64,000 bases of DNA from assembly GCF_019431375.1 (NCBI RefSeq), contig NZ_CP080267.1:3902001-3966000 (forward strand), given 5' to 3'. The notes under the pieces were generated by a model that ran no database searches, was not told where the DNA came from, and saw only the letters and a program-made list of their open reading frames with translations. Position numbers and translations under genes: made by a program. Below are positions 16,491-24,481 of this stretch, one piece after another; within the stretch, counting starts at the first letter, position 1, and each line of letters starts with the position of its first letter. Source of the stretch: Alcanivorax sp. Its GTDB lineage: Bacteria; Pseudomonadota; Gammaproteobacteria; Pseudomonadales; Alcanivoracaceae.

Positions 16491-16967
16491 CTAGATACCC
16501 AGTTCGTCCAGCTCCGCCAGCAGATCTTCGTGATGGCTCTTGGTTTTGAACTTGTCCATCACCTTTGCCAACTTGCCGTCCTTGCCGACAATAAAGGTAG
16601 TGCGGATGAGTCCCATGAACTCCTTGCCCATGAACTTTTTCATGCCCCAGCAACCGTATTTTTCTGCGATGGCGTGATCCTCGTCGGATAGCAGGGTGAA
16701 GTTCAGGTCATGCTTGTCGATAAACTTGGGCAGGCGTGCCACCGGGTCCGGGCTGATGCCGAAAACGATCACGCCACGTTTTTCCAGCTCGGCTTTGGTA
16801 TCGCGAATGCCACAGGCCTGGGTGGTACAACCCGGGGTGAGTGCCTTGGGGTAGAAGAAAATTACCACCGGGTTCTTGCCCTTGAAGGATTTCAATTCAA
16901 CCAGGTTGCCGTCCTGATCGGGTAGTTTGAAGTTGGGGGCCAGATTACCAATTTTGGGATGTGCCAT
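16491..16967 (-). CDS. bcp: Thioredoxin-dependent peroxiredoxin Bcp
   Basis: Thiol peroxidase that reduces H2O2 and organic peroxides. The product has 158 residues with the thioredoxin fold. The peroxidatic cysteine lies in ALTPGCTTQACGIRD, with the second cysteine five residues on (the atypical 2-Cys BCP arrangement). Other marks are VVIFFYPK and FTLLSDEDHAIAEKYG. Bcp and the gcvR-like gene lie on the minus strand in tandem, as I recall for Pseudomonas. Confidence 0.95.
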   Translation of the reverse strand: MAHPKIGNLAPNFKLPDQDGNLVELKSFKGKNPVVIFFYPKALTPGCTTQACGIRDTKAELEKRGVIVFGISPDPVARLPKFIDKHDLNFTLLSDEDHAIAEKYGCWGMKKFMGKEFMGLIRTTFIVGKDGKLAKVMDKFKTKSHHEDLLAELDELGI

Positions 16968-17033
16968 ATCGGGTCCGCTTCTCTTTCATGGTGTGGATGG
17001 TTTTGCCGTATGAGTGAAACGCTCAGTGGTTCC

Positions 17034-17561
17034 CTAGCGTTTCGGGGTCATGGTGGCGTCCAGATTGCGTGCTTCGCAGAAATCCAGGAAGGCGTCACGC
17101 AATTCGGCCACCGATTGTTCTGCGTTCATGCTCAGTACCAGGTGAAGGCTGAACATGCGGGTGCCGGTATGGGGCGCGGCATAGGTACCGGTGTGCAGGT
17201 CATCGATGTTGATGCTGCGTCGGGAAAAGAAATTGGCGATTTCGTGGACGATGCCCGGATTGTCCATGGCCACCACTTCCACCTCGTAGGGCAGGGCGCG
17301 GGCCTGCAGGTCGCGGGGACGGGTACGCTTGAGGGTGATCAGCAGGTCCAGTTCGCTGGCCAGATTGTCCCGGTCCGCTTCCAGCTGATCCAGGGTGGCG
17401 TCACTGCCGGACACCAGCATCAGCACGGCAAACTCGCCACCCAGCACGGTCATGCGAGAGTCGAGGATATTGCCATTGTGTTCCAGTACTGCCCGGGACA
17501 GGGATTCCACAATGCCCGGGCGGTCTGAACCCAGGGCCGAGATAACGATGAGTTGTTCCAT
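17034..17561 (-). CDS. gcvR: ACT-domain protein, glycine cleavage repressor GcvR-like
   Basis: A 175-residue protein made of two ACT domains (VISALGSDRPGIVESLSRAV near the N-terminus, and EVVAMDNPGIVHEIANFFS from about residue 92). In E. coli GcvR binds glycine and blocks GcvA at the gcv promoter. The start at 17561 is preferred because GGAG lies just upstream and the ACT strand begins two residues in; ATG and other starts up to 17627 are open. It is divergent from dapA, a conserved arrangement. Confidence 0.85.
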   Translation of the reverse strand: MEQLIVISALGSDRPGIVESLSRAVLEHNGNILDSRMTVLGGEFAVLMLVSGSDATLDQLEADRDNLASELDLLITLKRTRPRDLQARALPYEVEVVAMDNPGIVHEIANFFSRRSINIDDLHTGTYAAPHTGTRMFSLHLVLSMNAEQSVAELRDAFLDFCEARNLDATMTPKR

Positions 17562-17757
17562 GATGCGCTCCGCAGGCATTGCCGTATTGTTTGGTGAGAG
17601 TTTAGAGGTTGCAGGTTTTTTCTGCACGGGTGCAGAGGCCCGGCATCTGGCGTCCAGCGTTTTCGAGGTTTACCATAGCGCCCTTCACCCGACGACAGGG
17701 TCCGGTGCACCGGAATAATCGCGATTGCGCCCCATTGGCGCAAAACAGGAGACAGGC

Positions 17758-18642
17758 ATGATCCGTGGCAGCATTGTAGCGCTGGTAACCCCCATGCGCT
17801 CAGACGGAGCAGTGGACTGGGAGCGCTTGCGCGCCCTGGTGGACTGGCATGTGGAGCAGGGCACCCACGCCATCGTGGCGGTGGGCACCACGGGCGAATC
17901 CGCCACCCTGGGTTTTGAAGAGCACGACAGTGTGATCCGTGAGGTGGTGGCCGTGGCCAAGGGCCGTATCCCGGTGATCGCCGGTACCGGCGCCAACAAC
18001 ACTGAAGAAGCCATCCGCCTGACCCGTGACGCCAAGCGTGACGGCGCCGATGCCTGCCTGTTGGTAACGCCTTACTACAACAAACCGCCCCAGGAGGGCC
18101 TCTACCAGCATTATCTGGCGGTGGCCCGGGCGGTGGATATTCCGCAAATTCTCTACAATGTGCCCGGCCGTACCGCCTGTGATCTGTTGCCGGAAACCGT
18201 GGAGCGGCTGAGCAAGGTGCCCAACATCATCGGCATCAAGGAAGCTACCGGCAATCTGGAGCGGGCCCGGGAAATCCGTGAGCGTTGCGGCGATGATTTC
18301 ATGCTCTATTCCGGCGATGACGCTACCGCCATGGATTTCATCCTGGCCGGTGGCCACGGTGATATCTCGGTAACTGCCAACGTGGCGCCAGCCAAGATGG
18401 CCGCCATGTGCGAAGCCGCCCTGGCGGGTGACGCGGATCAGGCCCGAGCACTGAATGCGGAACTTGAGCCCCTTCATCGTGATCTGTTTATTGAAGCCAA
18501 TCCGATCCCGGTGAAATGGGCACTGTATGAAATGGGCCTGATTGACCTTGGTATCCGCCTGCCGCTGGTGCCGCTGTCAGAAGCGGCTCAGCCGCGGTTG
18601 CGTGAGACCATGCGCCAATGCGGCCTGCTGGAGGTTAAATGA
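17758..18642 (+). CDS. dapA: 4-hydroxy-tetrahydrodipicolinate synthase DapA
   Basis: Condenses pyruvate with aspartate semialdehyde in lysine and meso-diaminopimelate synthesis. The TIM-barrel enzyme has 294 residues. Motifs seen: GTTGESATL, YYNKPPQEGLYQHY, YNVPGRT, and the Schiff-base lysine in GIKEATGNL. The ATG at 17758 has AGGAGA six bases upstream and gives the family N-terminus MIRGSIVALVTPM. bamC follows with overlapping stop and start, as in most gammaproteobacteria. Confidence 0.97.
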   Translation: MIRGSIVALVTPMRSDGAVDWERLRALVDWHVEQGTHAIVAVGTTGESATLGFEEHDSVIREVVAVAKGRIPVIAGTGANNTEEAIRLTRDAKRDGADACLLVTPYYNKPPQEGLYQHYLAVARAVDIPQILYNVPGRTACDLLPETVERLSKVPNIIGIKEATGNLERAREIRERCGDDFMLYSGDDATAMDFILAGGHGDISVTANVAPAKMAAMCEAALAGDADQARALNAELEPLHRDLFIEANPIPVKWALYEMGLIDLGIRLPLVPLSEAAQPRLRETMRQCGLLEVK

Positions 18643-19253
18643 AGAAAGCGGCGTTAATGCTCGCCCTGGTGGTATCCGCAGCATCCGGTTGTAGCTGGTT
18701 ACCGGACAGCAGCCTGAATTACCGCAATGCGCAAGTGCTGGAGCCTATTCAGGTCCCGGAAGATGGCGTATTCATCGGCGAGCAGCCGCTTTATTCTGTG
18801 CCCCGCCAGGAAGAACGCCTGGTGGGCCGTGGTGAAGACGAAAAACGCTTTACCGTGCCCAAGCCGCCACAGCTGGTGGTGCTGGGCAGTGCTGACGATG
18901 AGGAGTCACAGCAGCCGGCTCCCAAGGATGCGTCTTCCAAAGCGATACTGGCCCGTGATGGCAACGGTTACCCGATTATCATGATGTCTACCCGCTTTGC
19001 CTGGGCCTGGGAATACGTGGGAGAGGCTCTGGCTAACACGGATCTGAAGATAAGCGATCGGGACCGTGAAGTGGGCATTTATTACCTGAAAGTCCCTGCG
19101 CGCTATACCCTTGGTGCCAAGACCGCCCAGCTGAAACTGAGCCATACCACCAATGGTATCCAGGTGGCAGTGTTGAATGAGGAAGGCTCCGCGCTGGTGG
19201 AAAAGACCCCGGGGCAGGCTATTCTCGAACGCATTTTTGAAGAACTGAATTAA
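18639..19253 (+). CDS. bamC: Outer-membrane assembly lipoprotein BamC (short form)
   Basis: Lipoprotein of the BAM complex that inserts beta-barrels into the outer membrane. A lipoprotein signal ends in AASGC (Cys18), followed by an extended unstructured segment (SLNYRNAQVLEPIQVPEDG), which in E. coli BamC binds BamD. One helix-grip domain then spans about residues 110-200 (WAWEYVGEALANTDLKISD). At 204 residues it is clearly shorter than E. coli BamC (about 344), so only one of the two helix-grip domains is present. The ATG overlaps the dapA stop (ATGA). Confidence 0.85.
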   Translation: MKKAALMLALVVSAASGCSWLPDSSLNYRNAQVLEPIQVPEDGVFIGEQPLYSVPRQEERLVGRGEDEKRFTVPKPPQLVVLGSADDEESQQPAPKDASSKAILARDGNGYPIIMMSTRFAWAWEYVGEALANTDLKISDRDREVGIYYLKVPARYTLGAKTAQLKLSHTTNGIQVAVLNEEGSALVEKTPGQAILERIFEELN

Positions 19254-19257
19254 GTCT

Positions 19258-20031
19258 ATGAAGCTGGCATCCCTGGGCAGTGGCAGCAAGGGCAACGCCA
19301 CCCTGGTGGAAGCGGACGATACCCTGGTGTTGATCGACTGCGGGTTTACCGTCAAGGAAACCGAGCAGCGCTTGGCCCGGTTGGGGCTGGCAGCGGATCA
19401 GCTGAGCGCCATTCTGGTGACCCATGAGCACGGCGATCATATCCGCAGTGCCGGGGCGCTGGCCCGCAAGACCGGTTGCCCAGTGTATAGCTCCTTCGGC
19501 ACCGCCAGCGCTGTGCAAGGCAAGCGCACCAGCCTGAGCGGCGCCAACTGGCAGGAAGTGCGGCCCGGGCGCACTTTTGCTATTGGGGCGTTGCAGATTC
19601 TGCCGGTACTGGTGCCCCATGATGCGCGGGAGCCGTGCCAGTACCGCTTTAGCTGGCAGGGCCGGACACTGGGTGTGCTCACCGACCTGGGAGCGATTAC
19701 TCCCCATGTGGTTGAGGCCTACCAGGATTGCGATGCGCTGGTGCTGGAATGCAACCATGATGCGCAGATGCTGGTCCATGGCCCCTATCCGCCGTCGTTG
19801 AAACGCCGCGTGGGTGGTATGTTGGGGCATCTGAGCAATGATCAGGCGGCGGCGCTGCTGCGCCAGGCCAATGTGGACCGCCTGCAGCATCTGGTGTTGT
19901 CGCACCTGAGTGAACAGAACAACACGTCCCGGCATGCACTGGATGCCGTTGAGCGGGTGGTGACCCGTGGGCGAGAACGAATTGGCGTTGCCAGCCAGAC
20001 GGAAGGGTTTGGCTGGCTGCAAGTACATTAA
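19258..20031 (+). CDS. MBL-fold metallo-hydrolase (YycJ-like)
   Basis: Zinc-dependent hydrolase of the metallo-beta-lactamase fold, 257 residues. The metal motif VTHEHGDH lies near residue 60. Other ligands are the Asp/His of PVLVPHDAREP, LGVLTDLGAI and LVLECNHD, and the C-terminal LVLSHLSEQNN. The group resembles YycJ/WalJ exonuclease-like and PhnP-like phosphodiesterases; the substrate is not evident. It lies between bamC and purC, as I recall from P. aeruginosa, with four bases to bamC. Confidence 0.85.
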   Translation: MKLASLGSGSKGNATLVEADDTLVLIDCGFTVKETEQRLARLGLAADQLSAILVTHEHGDHIRSAGALARKTGCPVYSSFGTASAVQGKRTSLSGANWQEVRPGRTFAIGALQILPVLVPHDAREPCQYRFSWQGRTLGVLTDLGAITPHVVEAYQDCDALVLECNHDAQMLVHGPYPPSLKRRVGGMLGHLSNDQAAALLRQANVDRLQHLVLSHLSEQNNTSRHALDAVERVVTRGRERIGVASQTEGFGWLQVH

Positions 20032-20056
20032 TACTGACCCGAGTAAAGGCCTTTCC

Positions 20057-20773
20057 ATGGAAAAACGCGACGAGTTGTACGCCGGCAAAGCCAAGTCTGT
20101 GTACACCACTGATGACGCGGACAAACTGATCATGCTGTTCCGCGATGACACCTCGGCCTTTGATGGCAAGAAAAAAGAGGCGCTGGCGCGTAAGGGAGCG
20201 GTGAACAACCAGTTCAATGCCGCCATCATGGAAAAGCTCAAGGCAGCGGGGATCCCCTGCCATTTCGAGAAGATGCTGTCGCCAGTGGAGTCGCTGGTGA
20301 AGAAGCTGGACATGATTCCGGTGGAGTGTGTGGTGCGCAACATTGCCGCCGGTTCCATCTGCCGTCGCCTGGGTGTGGAAGAAGGGCTGGAGCTGAATCC
20401 GCCGACCTTCGAATTCTTTCTTAAGAACGATGATCTGGGTGATCCCATGGTCAACGATTACCACATCCGCAGCTTTGGCTGGGCCACCGACGAGCAGGTG
20501 GCGCAAATGAAGACCCTGACCTTCCAGGTCAATGAGGTGCTCAAACAGCTGTTCCTGGATGGCGGCATGCTGTTGGTGGATTACAAACTGGAATTCGGCG
20601 TGTTTAATGGTGAGGTACTGCTGGGCGATGAATTCAGCCCGGACGGCTGCCGGCTGTGGGACAAGGACACCCGCGAGAAACTGGACAAGGACCGTTTCCG
20701 CCAGGGCCTGGGTGGCGTGGTGGAAGCCTATGAAGAAGTGGGACGTCGACTGGGGATGCAGTTTCAATACTGA
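20057..20773 (+). CDS. purC: SAICAR synthetase PurC
   Basis: Joins aspartate to CAIR in purine synthesis, using ATP. The product has 238 residues, as in E. coli (237). Motifs: YAGKAKSVYTTDD at the N-terminus, RDDTSAFDGKKKE, EKMLSPVESLVKKLDMIPVEC (read in parts), and PDGCRLWD. The start at 20057 is chosen from the family N-terminus with AAAGG upstream. It closes the dapA-bamC-MBL-purC series. Confidence 0.97.
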   Translation: MEKRDELYAGKAKSVYTTDDADKLIMLFRDDTSAFDGKKKEALARKGAVNNQFNAAIMEKLKAAGIPCHFEKMLSPVESLVKKLDMIPVECVVRNIAAGSICRRLGVEEGLELNPPTFEFFLKNDDLGDPMVNDYHIRSFGWATDEQVAQMKTLTFQVNEVLKQLFLDGGMLLVDYKLEFGVFNGEVLLGDEFSPDGCRLWDKDTREKLDKDRFRQGLGGVVEAYEEVGRRLGMQFQY

Positions 20774-20828
20774 TTCACGTCGTCTCGGTACAAGAGAATA
20801 ACACTCTCAAGAATAATAAGGAGTAACT

Positions 20829-21062
20829 ATGAAATCCGTAATGCGTCTGGCGGTGGTGGGCCTGTTGACTGCCACCCTGAGTGGCTGTTTTCTGACCAAG
20901 CTGGCAACAACCCCGATGCGACTGGTCGGTGCTGCCGGCTCCGTGGTGGGTGCGGTACTGTCTATTATTCCGGTGGCCGGCAATGCCGCCGATGAAGCGC
21001 TAGAAAAAGTAGATGGCGCCATCGATACCACCGCCGACAGTATCGACAAGATTCCGCTGTAA
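20829..21062 (+). CDS. Small lipoprotein of unknown function (DUF6726-like)
   Basis: A 77-residue protein with a lipoprotein signal (MKSVMRLAVVGLLTATLSGC, Cys20). The rest is a short, mostly hydrophobic chain (VGAAGSVVGAVLSIIPVAG) and a C-terminal acidic helix. A good ribosome site (AAGGAG) precedes the ATG. I have seen similar short lipoproteins labelled DUF6726, but that label is from memory. No function is known. Confidence 0.7.
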   Translation: MKSVMRLAVVGLLTATLSGCFLTKLATTPMRLVGAAGSVVGAVLSIIPVAGNAADEALEKVDGAIDTTADSIDKIPL

Positions 21063-21215
21063 CAGAGCCCCCTGGCTCCGCTGACGCTTGGCCGGGGGTT
21101 CTCCATGCTTGTAATCCGCGGAGGGGTTGTGAAAAATACAGGCTCCCCGGCCCGCTTGCGGCCTGACCAGGCGTGAAAAGCCCTGGCTGAATAACAACAA
21201 TAACCGGAGTTCGCC

Positions 21216-21722
21216 ATGCATCGCTGGCTACTGTCCTTCCTTATGCTCATGCCTTTGCCGGCTGTGGCAGACGATCTGCTTATCGGTCTTGGCTATCTCA
21301 ATGGTCTGGCCGGGTTGAACCTGGAGTGGGCCACCGAGCACAACAGCTTTTACGCCATGCCTGCCCTGTACCTGGATTCCGGTGGCCTGGACACTGATGA
21401 GCCCCGCTGGGTGGCTGGTTGGCGCCATAAAATGGAGCGCGGCCTGATGTCCGAGAATGGCTTCTACACCGGCCTGATGGCGGGAGATTTGGGCGGCGAA
21501 CGTCACTATGAGCGTCTTGGTGTCGGCGTGGAACTCGGTCACCAATGGGTGAAGCCCTATTCTCGCTGGACCGTCAGTGCGGCGGTGGGGGCCATCGAAG
21601 CGCTGGACTGCGACGAGTACAAAGCGGCGTTTCGCTGCGATAGCGAAGAAGAGCGGGACAATAACGACCTGGATGTGGAGCCGGTAGTTGTGCTGGGCAT
21701 CAGCTTCAGTCTGCGCCGCTGA
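21216..21722 (+). CDS. Small secreted or outer-membrane protein, unknown
   Basis: A 168-residue product with a signal peptide (MHRWLLSFLMLMPLPAVA, cleavage before DDLL). The mature part alternates polar and hydrophobic residues and is rich in Gly and aromatic residues (LIGLGYLNGLAGLNLEWA, YERLGVGVELGHQWVKPYS), ending LGISFSLRR. This suggests a small outer-membrane beta-barrel. A CX6..C pair (DCDEYKAAFRC) could form a disulfide. No recognised family. GGAG lies upstream of the ATG. Confidence 0.65.
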   Translation: MHRWLLSFLMLMPLPAVADDLLIGLGYLNGLAGLNLEWATEHNSFYAMPALYLDSGGLDTDEPRWVAGWRHKMERGLMSENGFYTGLMAGDLGGERHYERLGVGVELGHQWVKPYSRWTVSAAVGAIEALDCDEYKAAFRCDSEEERDNNDLDVEPVVVLGISFSLRR

Positions 21723-22137
21723 TCTTCATACCCATCCTTTCCCTTTCTCTGTGCAAGTGGCTGTGCCGGCTGAATAAAGTCGGCATTGGACGCTTGCATT
21801 TTGCTGTTTGCCCCGATTGAGAGCAGAAGTTTTGCACAGCGTTTAACCGTTTTTCATGCCTTGTGTGAATGTTCTTGGCTAACTTGTTGATTTGCGGTAA
21901 ATGATTTTAAGTTGTTGTTTTATAAGGTTTTAATAAAACGGCCATTTTTTCATCATTCTGGGGGAAGGGCAGAGAACATCAGCGCTGGCGGCGGTTCCTG
22001 ACAGTCTATGCACAAAGTTATCCACAGATGCTGTGAGTAACTTTTTGTGGTCAAAATAGTGGCAGCAAACGGGTTTGCCGGGACATTTGTCGCGTATCCA
22101 CATTACAGCGCATGCAGCGCACAGTAATTCGTGGGTA
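21723..22137. other. 415-base intergenic region with AT-rich tract and DnaA-box palindrome
   Basis: Between two convergent genes. The first part has little structure; 21830-21950 is markedly AT-rich for this chromosome. At 22011-22049 there is an imperfect 14-bp inverted repeat. Its left arm contains a perfect DnaA box, TTATCCACA (22018-22026), and its right arm a two-mismatch copy in opposite direction. A further one-mismatch copy (GTATCCACA) lies at 22094-22102. I see no open reading frame of interest. Confidence 0.6.
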
Positions 22138-22683
22138 TCAGCGTCGCAGCATGGGCAATGGCCGCCAGGGTTGGCTGAGCAGTTGCTGGCCACTGAGCTT
22201 GAGCAGCAGGCGGTGGAAACCGGCGTTGGGGAAGGCCCGTTTTATCAGCCGGACCCGGGCCATGGGGAGGCCGAAACGCATGACGCCCAGGCTCACATCG
22301 ATCCAGTCGGCGCGTCGGAACACCTCCACCAGATTGTTCCGGTCGTCGTGATAGCGGCTGATCTTGTGGTGGTTCAGGATCATGGCGCGAACCAGGGCAC
22401 GGTGATGGCCCAGTTGCTGTTCTTCCAGGTAGTGTTCTGCCAGACGGGCGGAGGGCTGCAGGTAGTCAAACGTGCCAGCCAGCCAGATGCCGGCATCGTG
22501 GAAGAAGGCGGCAATCTCCAGCGCTTCCCGTTCCTGATCATCCAGTGATCTTTGTGCGGCTACCAGATTGATGAGCCGGTAGACGTGGTTACGGTAGGGG
22601 GTCTGTTGCTTGCCAAAGCGCTCCGCATAGTAATCAAAAAGTGCATCCACGCGGGGTAATTGTGTAATCAGGTCTGGGGACAT
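22138..22683 (-). CDS. HD-domain protein (predicted metal-dependent phosphohydrolase)
   Basis: A 181-residue helical protein. The HD motif lies in IAAFFHDAGIWLAG, preceded by an upstream His region (YRNHVYRLINL) and followed by a second His pair (ILNHHKISRYHDDRN) and WIDVSLG. This order of His/Asp ligands fits small HD hydrolases. Substrate unknown. It has its own transcription unit; the start ATG is followed by PDLITQLPRVDALFDYY. Confidence 0.78.
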   Translation of the reverse strand: MSPDLITQLPRVDALFDYYAERFGKQQTPYRNHVYRLINLVAAQRSLDDQEREALEIAAFFHDAGIWLAGTFDYLQPSARLAEHYLEEQQLGHHRALVRAMILNHHKISRYHDDRNNLVEVFRRADWIDVSLGVMRFGLPMARVRLIKRAFPNAGFHRLLLKLSGQQLLSQPWRPLPMLRR

Positions 22684-23021
22684 CCTGTGTACCTGGTGAT
22701 TCTTTATCGTCGTGCCCTAACAACACCAGGGCACCTTTTCTTTTCATACTGGCCAGTAATGGCTGTGAAATCCAGAGTGCCCGGCTAAAACTGAGAGCAT
22801 GGACACATCCGAGGGCCTCTGAAGATCGCCCGATGGCTGGCCATTGTAGGCAATTAGTTGTCAGCTATTGGTCGTTCGTCAACCTTGTACTATAGTCGGA
22901 CAAGAATTTCGGGATTGTTCAACAAGCATAGCAGTGTAGCGCCTGTATGGAAGCCAAACGGCTTGCCGGCAGGTGCGGCGAAGGTTGTTGAGTGCTGACC
23001 AGATCCCTTCAAGGAGTGCCT
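22684..23021. other. 338-base divergent intergenic region with regulator promoter
   Basis: Separates the HD-domain gene from the GntR gene. It holds a short hairpin near 22706-22734 (TGCCC..GGGCA type) and, closer to the GntR gene, the palindrome-covered -10 box described separately. No coding region seen. Confidence 0.5.
22884..22904 (+). promoter_or_regulatory. Palindrome over a -10 box upstream of the GntR gene
   Basis: CTTGTAC and GGACAAG are 7-base arms (one mismatch) around TATAGTC. TATAGT (22891-22896) would serve as a -10 box, so a bound repressor would block it. GntR/FadR-type operators often end in TTGT..ACAA, and autoregulation by the gene 118 bases downstream is plausible. Confidence 0.5.
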
Positions 23022-23717
23022 GTGAGCTTCAAAGCCAAAGAAAGCCTTTCCGAACAGATAGCCCAGCACCTGGCCAAGCAGATCATCCATGGTGACATGC
23101 TGGCCGGCGATCGCATTCAGGAGCTGCGTGTCGCTGGCGAACTGGATGTGAGTCGTGGCTCCGTGCGCGAGGCACTGCTGATCCTGCAGCGCCGCCAGCT
23201 GATCGATATCCTGCCGCGCCGGGGCGCGGTGGTGAAGGAAATGTCTGAAGCCCATGTACGCAGCCTCTACGAGGTGATGCAGGTGTTGCTTGGGCTGGTG
23301 ATTCGCAAGGCCATCAAGGTGGTGCGCGAAGAGGATCTGGATGCCTTTATCGAGCTGGTTCATGGTCTGCAAGTGGCAGCGGAAGAGCGCGATCTGGATA
23401 CTTTCTTTGTACTCAGCTTCCAGTTCCTTGAGCACGCCTATCCGTTTGCCCGCAATGTGTTTGTGGAAGATATCCTCATCAATATGCAGCCGGCCATGCA
23501 GCGGGCCTACTTCATGGCTCTGCACCTGGAAGCCGACGAAGTGAAGGAATGCCTGTCGTTCTTCAAGGCGCTGGTGGAAACCATCTTCCGGCGTGATGTT
23601 CGCTCGGCCCTGGAAATCATTCGCGAGTTTGCCGAGCACCAGTCTGAACTGGTGGAGGAATCCATCACCCGTGCCCGGCAGATCGAAACGGCCTGGGGGT
23701 CGCGTCGGCGCAAATAA
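23022..23717 (+). CDS. GntR-family transcriptional regulator (FadR/FCD-type)
   Basis: Regulator of 231 residues. The N-terminal winged helix reads LSEQIAQHLAKQIIHGDML, then LRVAGELDVSRGSVREALLIL and RRGAVVKEMS, all typical of the GntR family. The helical C-terminal part, from about residue 75, matches an FCD effector domain. GTG at 23022 is the start: AAGGAG lies five bases before it. The nearest neighbours (HD protein, tRNA-Val) do not reveal its target. Confidence 0.88.
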   Translation: MSFKAKESLSEQIAQHLAKQIIHGDMLAGDRIQELRVAGELDVSRGSVREALLILQRRQLIDILPRRGAVVKEMSEAHVRSLYEVMQVLLGLVIRKAIKVVREEDLDAFIELVHGLQVAAEERDLDTFFVLSFQFLEHAYPFARNVFVEDILINMQPAMQRAYFMALHLEADEVKECLSFFKALVETIFRRDVRSALEIIREFAEHQSELVEESITRARQIETAWGSRRRK

Positions 23718-23725
23718 ATTGCCCC

Positions 23726-23754
23726 TTGCCCTGCGCGGCCAAGCTGCATAGAAT
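23726..23754 (+). promoter_or_regulatory. Candidate promoter for tRNA-Val
   Basis: TTGCCC (23726-23731) and TAGAAT (23749-23754) with 17 bases between them, 55 bases before the tRNA. Confidence 0.45.
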
Positions 23755-23809
23755 TGCCACCCTCTTCAGGCACGTCGCTCTTTTGGAGCATCACCCTGGG
23801 GATCGCCAT

Positions 23810-23886
23810 AGAACCGTAGCTCAGTTGGTTAGAGCGCCGCCTTGACATGGCGGAGGTCGGCGGTTCGAATCCGCCCGGTTCTACCA
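23810..23886 (+). tRNA. tRNA-Val (anticodon GAC)
   Basis: 77-base cloverleaf: acceptor AGAACCG / CGGTTCT, D-arm GCTC/GAGC, anticodon stem CCGCC/GGCGG around loop TTGACAT (anticodon GAC), T-arm GGCGG-TTCGAAT-CCGCC, encoded CCA. Confidence 0.97.
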
Positions 23887-23896
23887 AGATTCAGAG

Positions 23897-23934
23897 AAAA
23901 GGGTTTGTCGCAGTGATGTGGCAGACCCTTTTTT
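23897..23934 (+). terminator. Terminator after tRNA-Val
   Basis: AAGGGTTTG pairs with CAGACCCTT (one wobble) around a 14-base loop, followed by TTTT. It lies ten bases behind the tRNA. Confidence 0.75.
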
Positions 23935-24001
23935 CGTTTTGGCCCCTTTTCCGCGCCGCCCGGTAGAATACCGACACTCTGGAGCCGACGAGAGCGTTGG
24001 G

Positions 24002-24481
24002 ATGCCTGACATTGATTATCTCGGGGCTGCCCGCCCGACCCTGATTCTTTACTTGCCACATCGGCCGAACGGTCTTGCCCGGTTACAGCAACGCCCTGAC
24101 GCTACTGAACTGGTGGCGGCTAATTCCAACCACTGGCGCAAGATCGTGAACCTGCTCGCCAAGGTGGCCAGCCCGGTGGCGGAGGACTGGCGGCATTTTC
24201 GGGATGAATGTCTGTTCCAGAACTCCGCACTCTGTTTTGTGCCGGCACTGTCCGACGAGGAATGCTGGCACTGGATTGGCGGCAGGGACAATCTGCAGCG
24301 TTTTGCCGGCTTGCAGCACAATGCCTGTTCGCTGGCCGGTGCTCCTGGGGTTTCCGTGGACACGGAGCGCCGCTTGCTACTAACCCCTTACCCGGACTAT
24401 CGCCAGCTCAGCAACGCGTTGCTGGAAAAGGTGCGTCTTTGTCTTGAGGAGCAGGGCTTCTATGGCGGGGTTTGCCCATGA
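24002..24481 (+). CDS. Conserved protein of unknown function upstream of DUF72 gene
   Basis: A 159-residue soluble protein. No catalytic motif recognised. It has a hydrophobic first strand (TLILYLPHRPNG), several Trp/Cys/His positions (WRHFRDECLF, SDEECWHWIGG) and a C-terminal helix that ends at GFYGGVCP. Start at 24002 gives MPDIDYLG; an upstream open frame runs through the tRNA terminator and is unlikely. The stop overlaps the DUF72 start (ATGA), so the two are translationally coupled and may act together. Confidence 0.7.
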   Translation: MPDIDYLGAARPTLILYLPHRPNGLARLQQRPDATELVAANSNHWRKIVNLLAKVASPVAEDWRHFRDECLFQNSALCFVPALSDEECWHWIGGRDNLQRFAGLQHNACSLAGAPGVSVDTERRLLLTPYPDYRQLSNALLEKVRLCLEEQGFYGGVCP

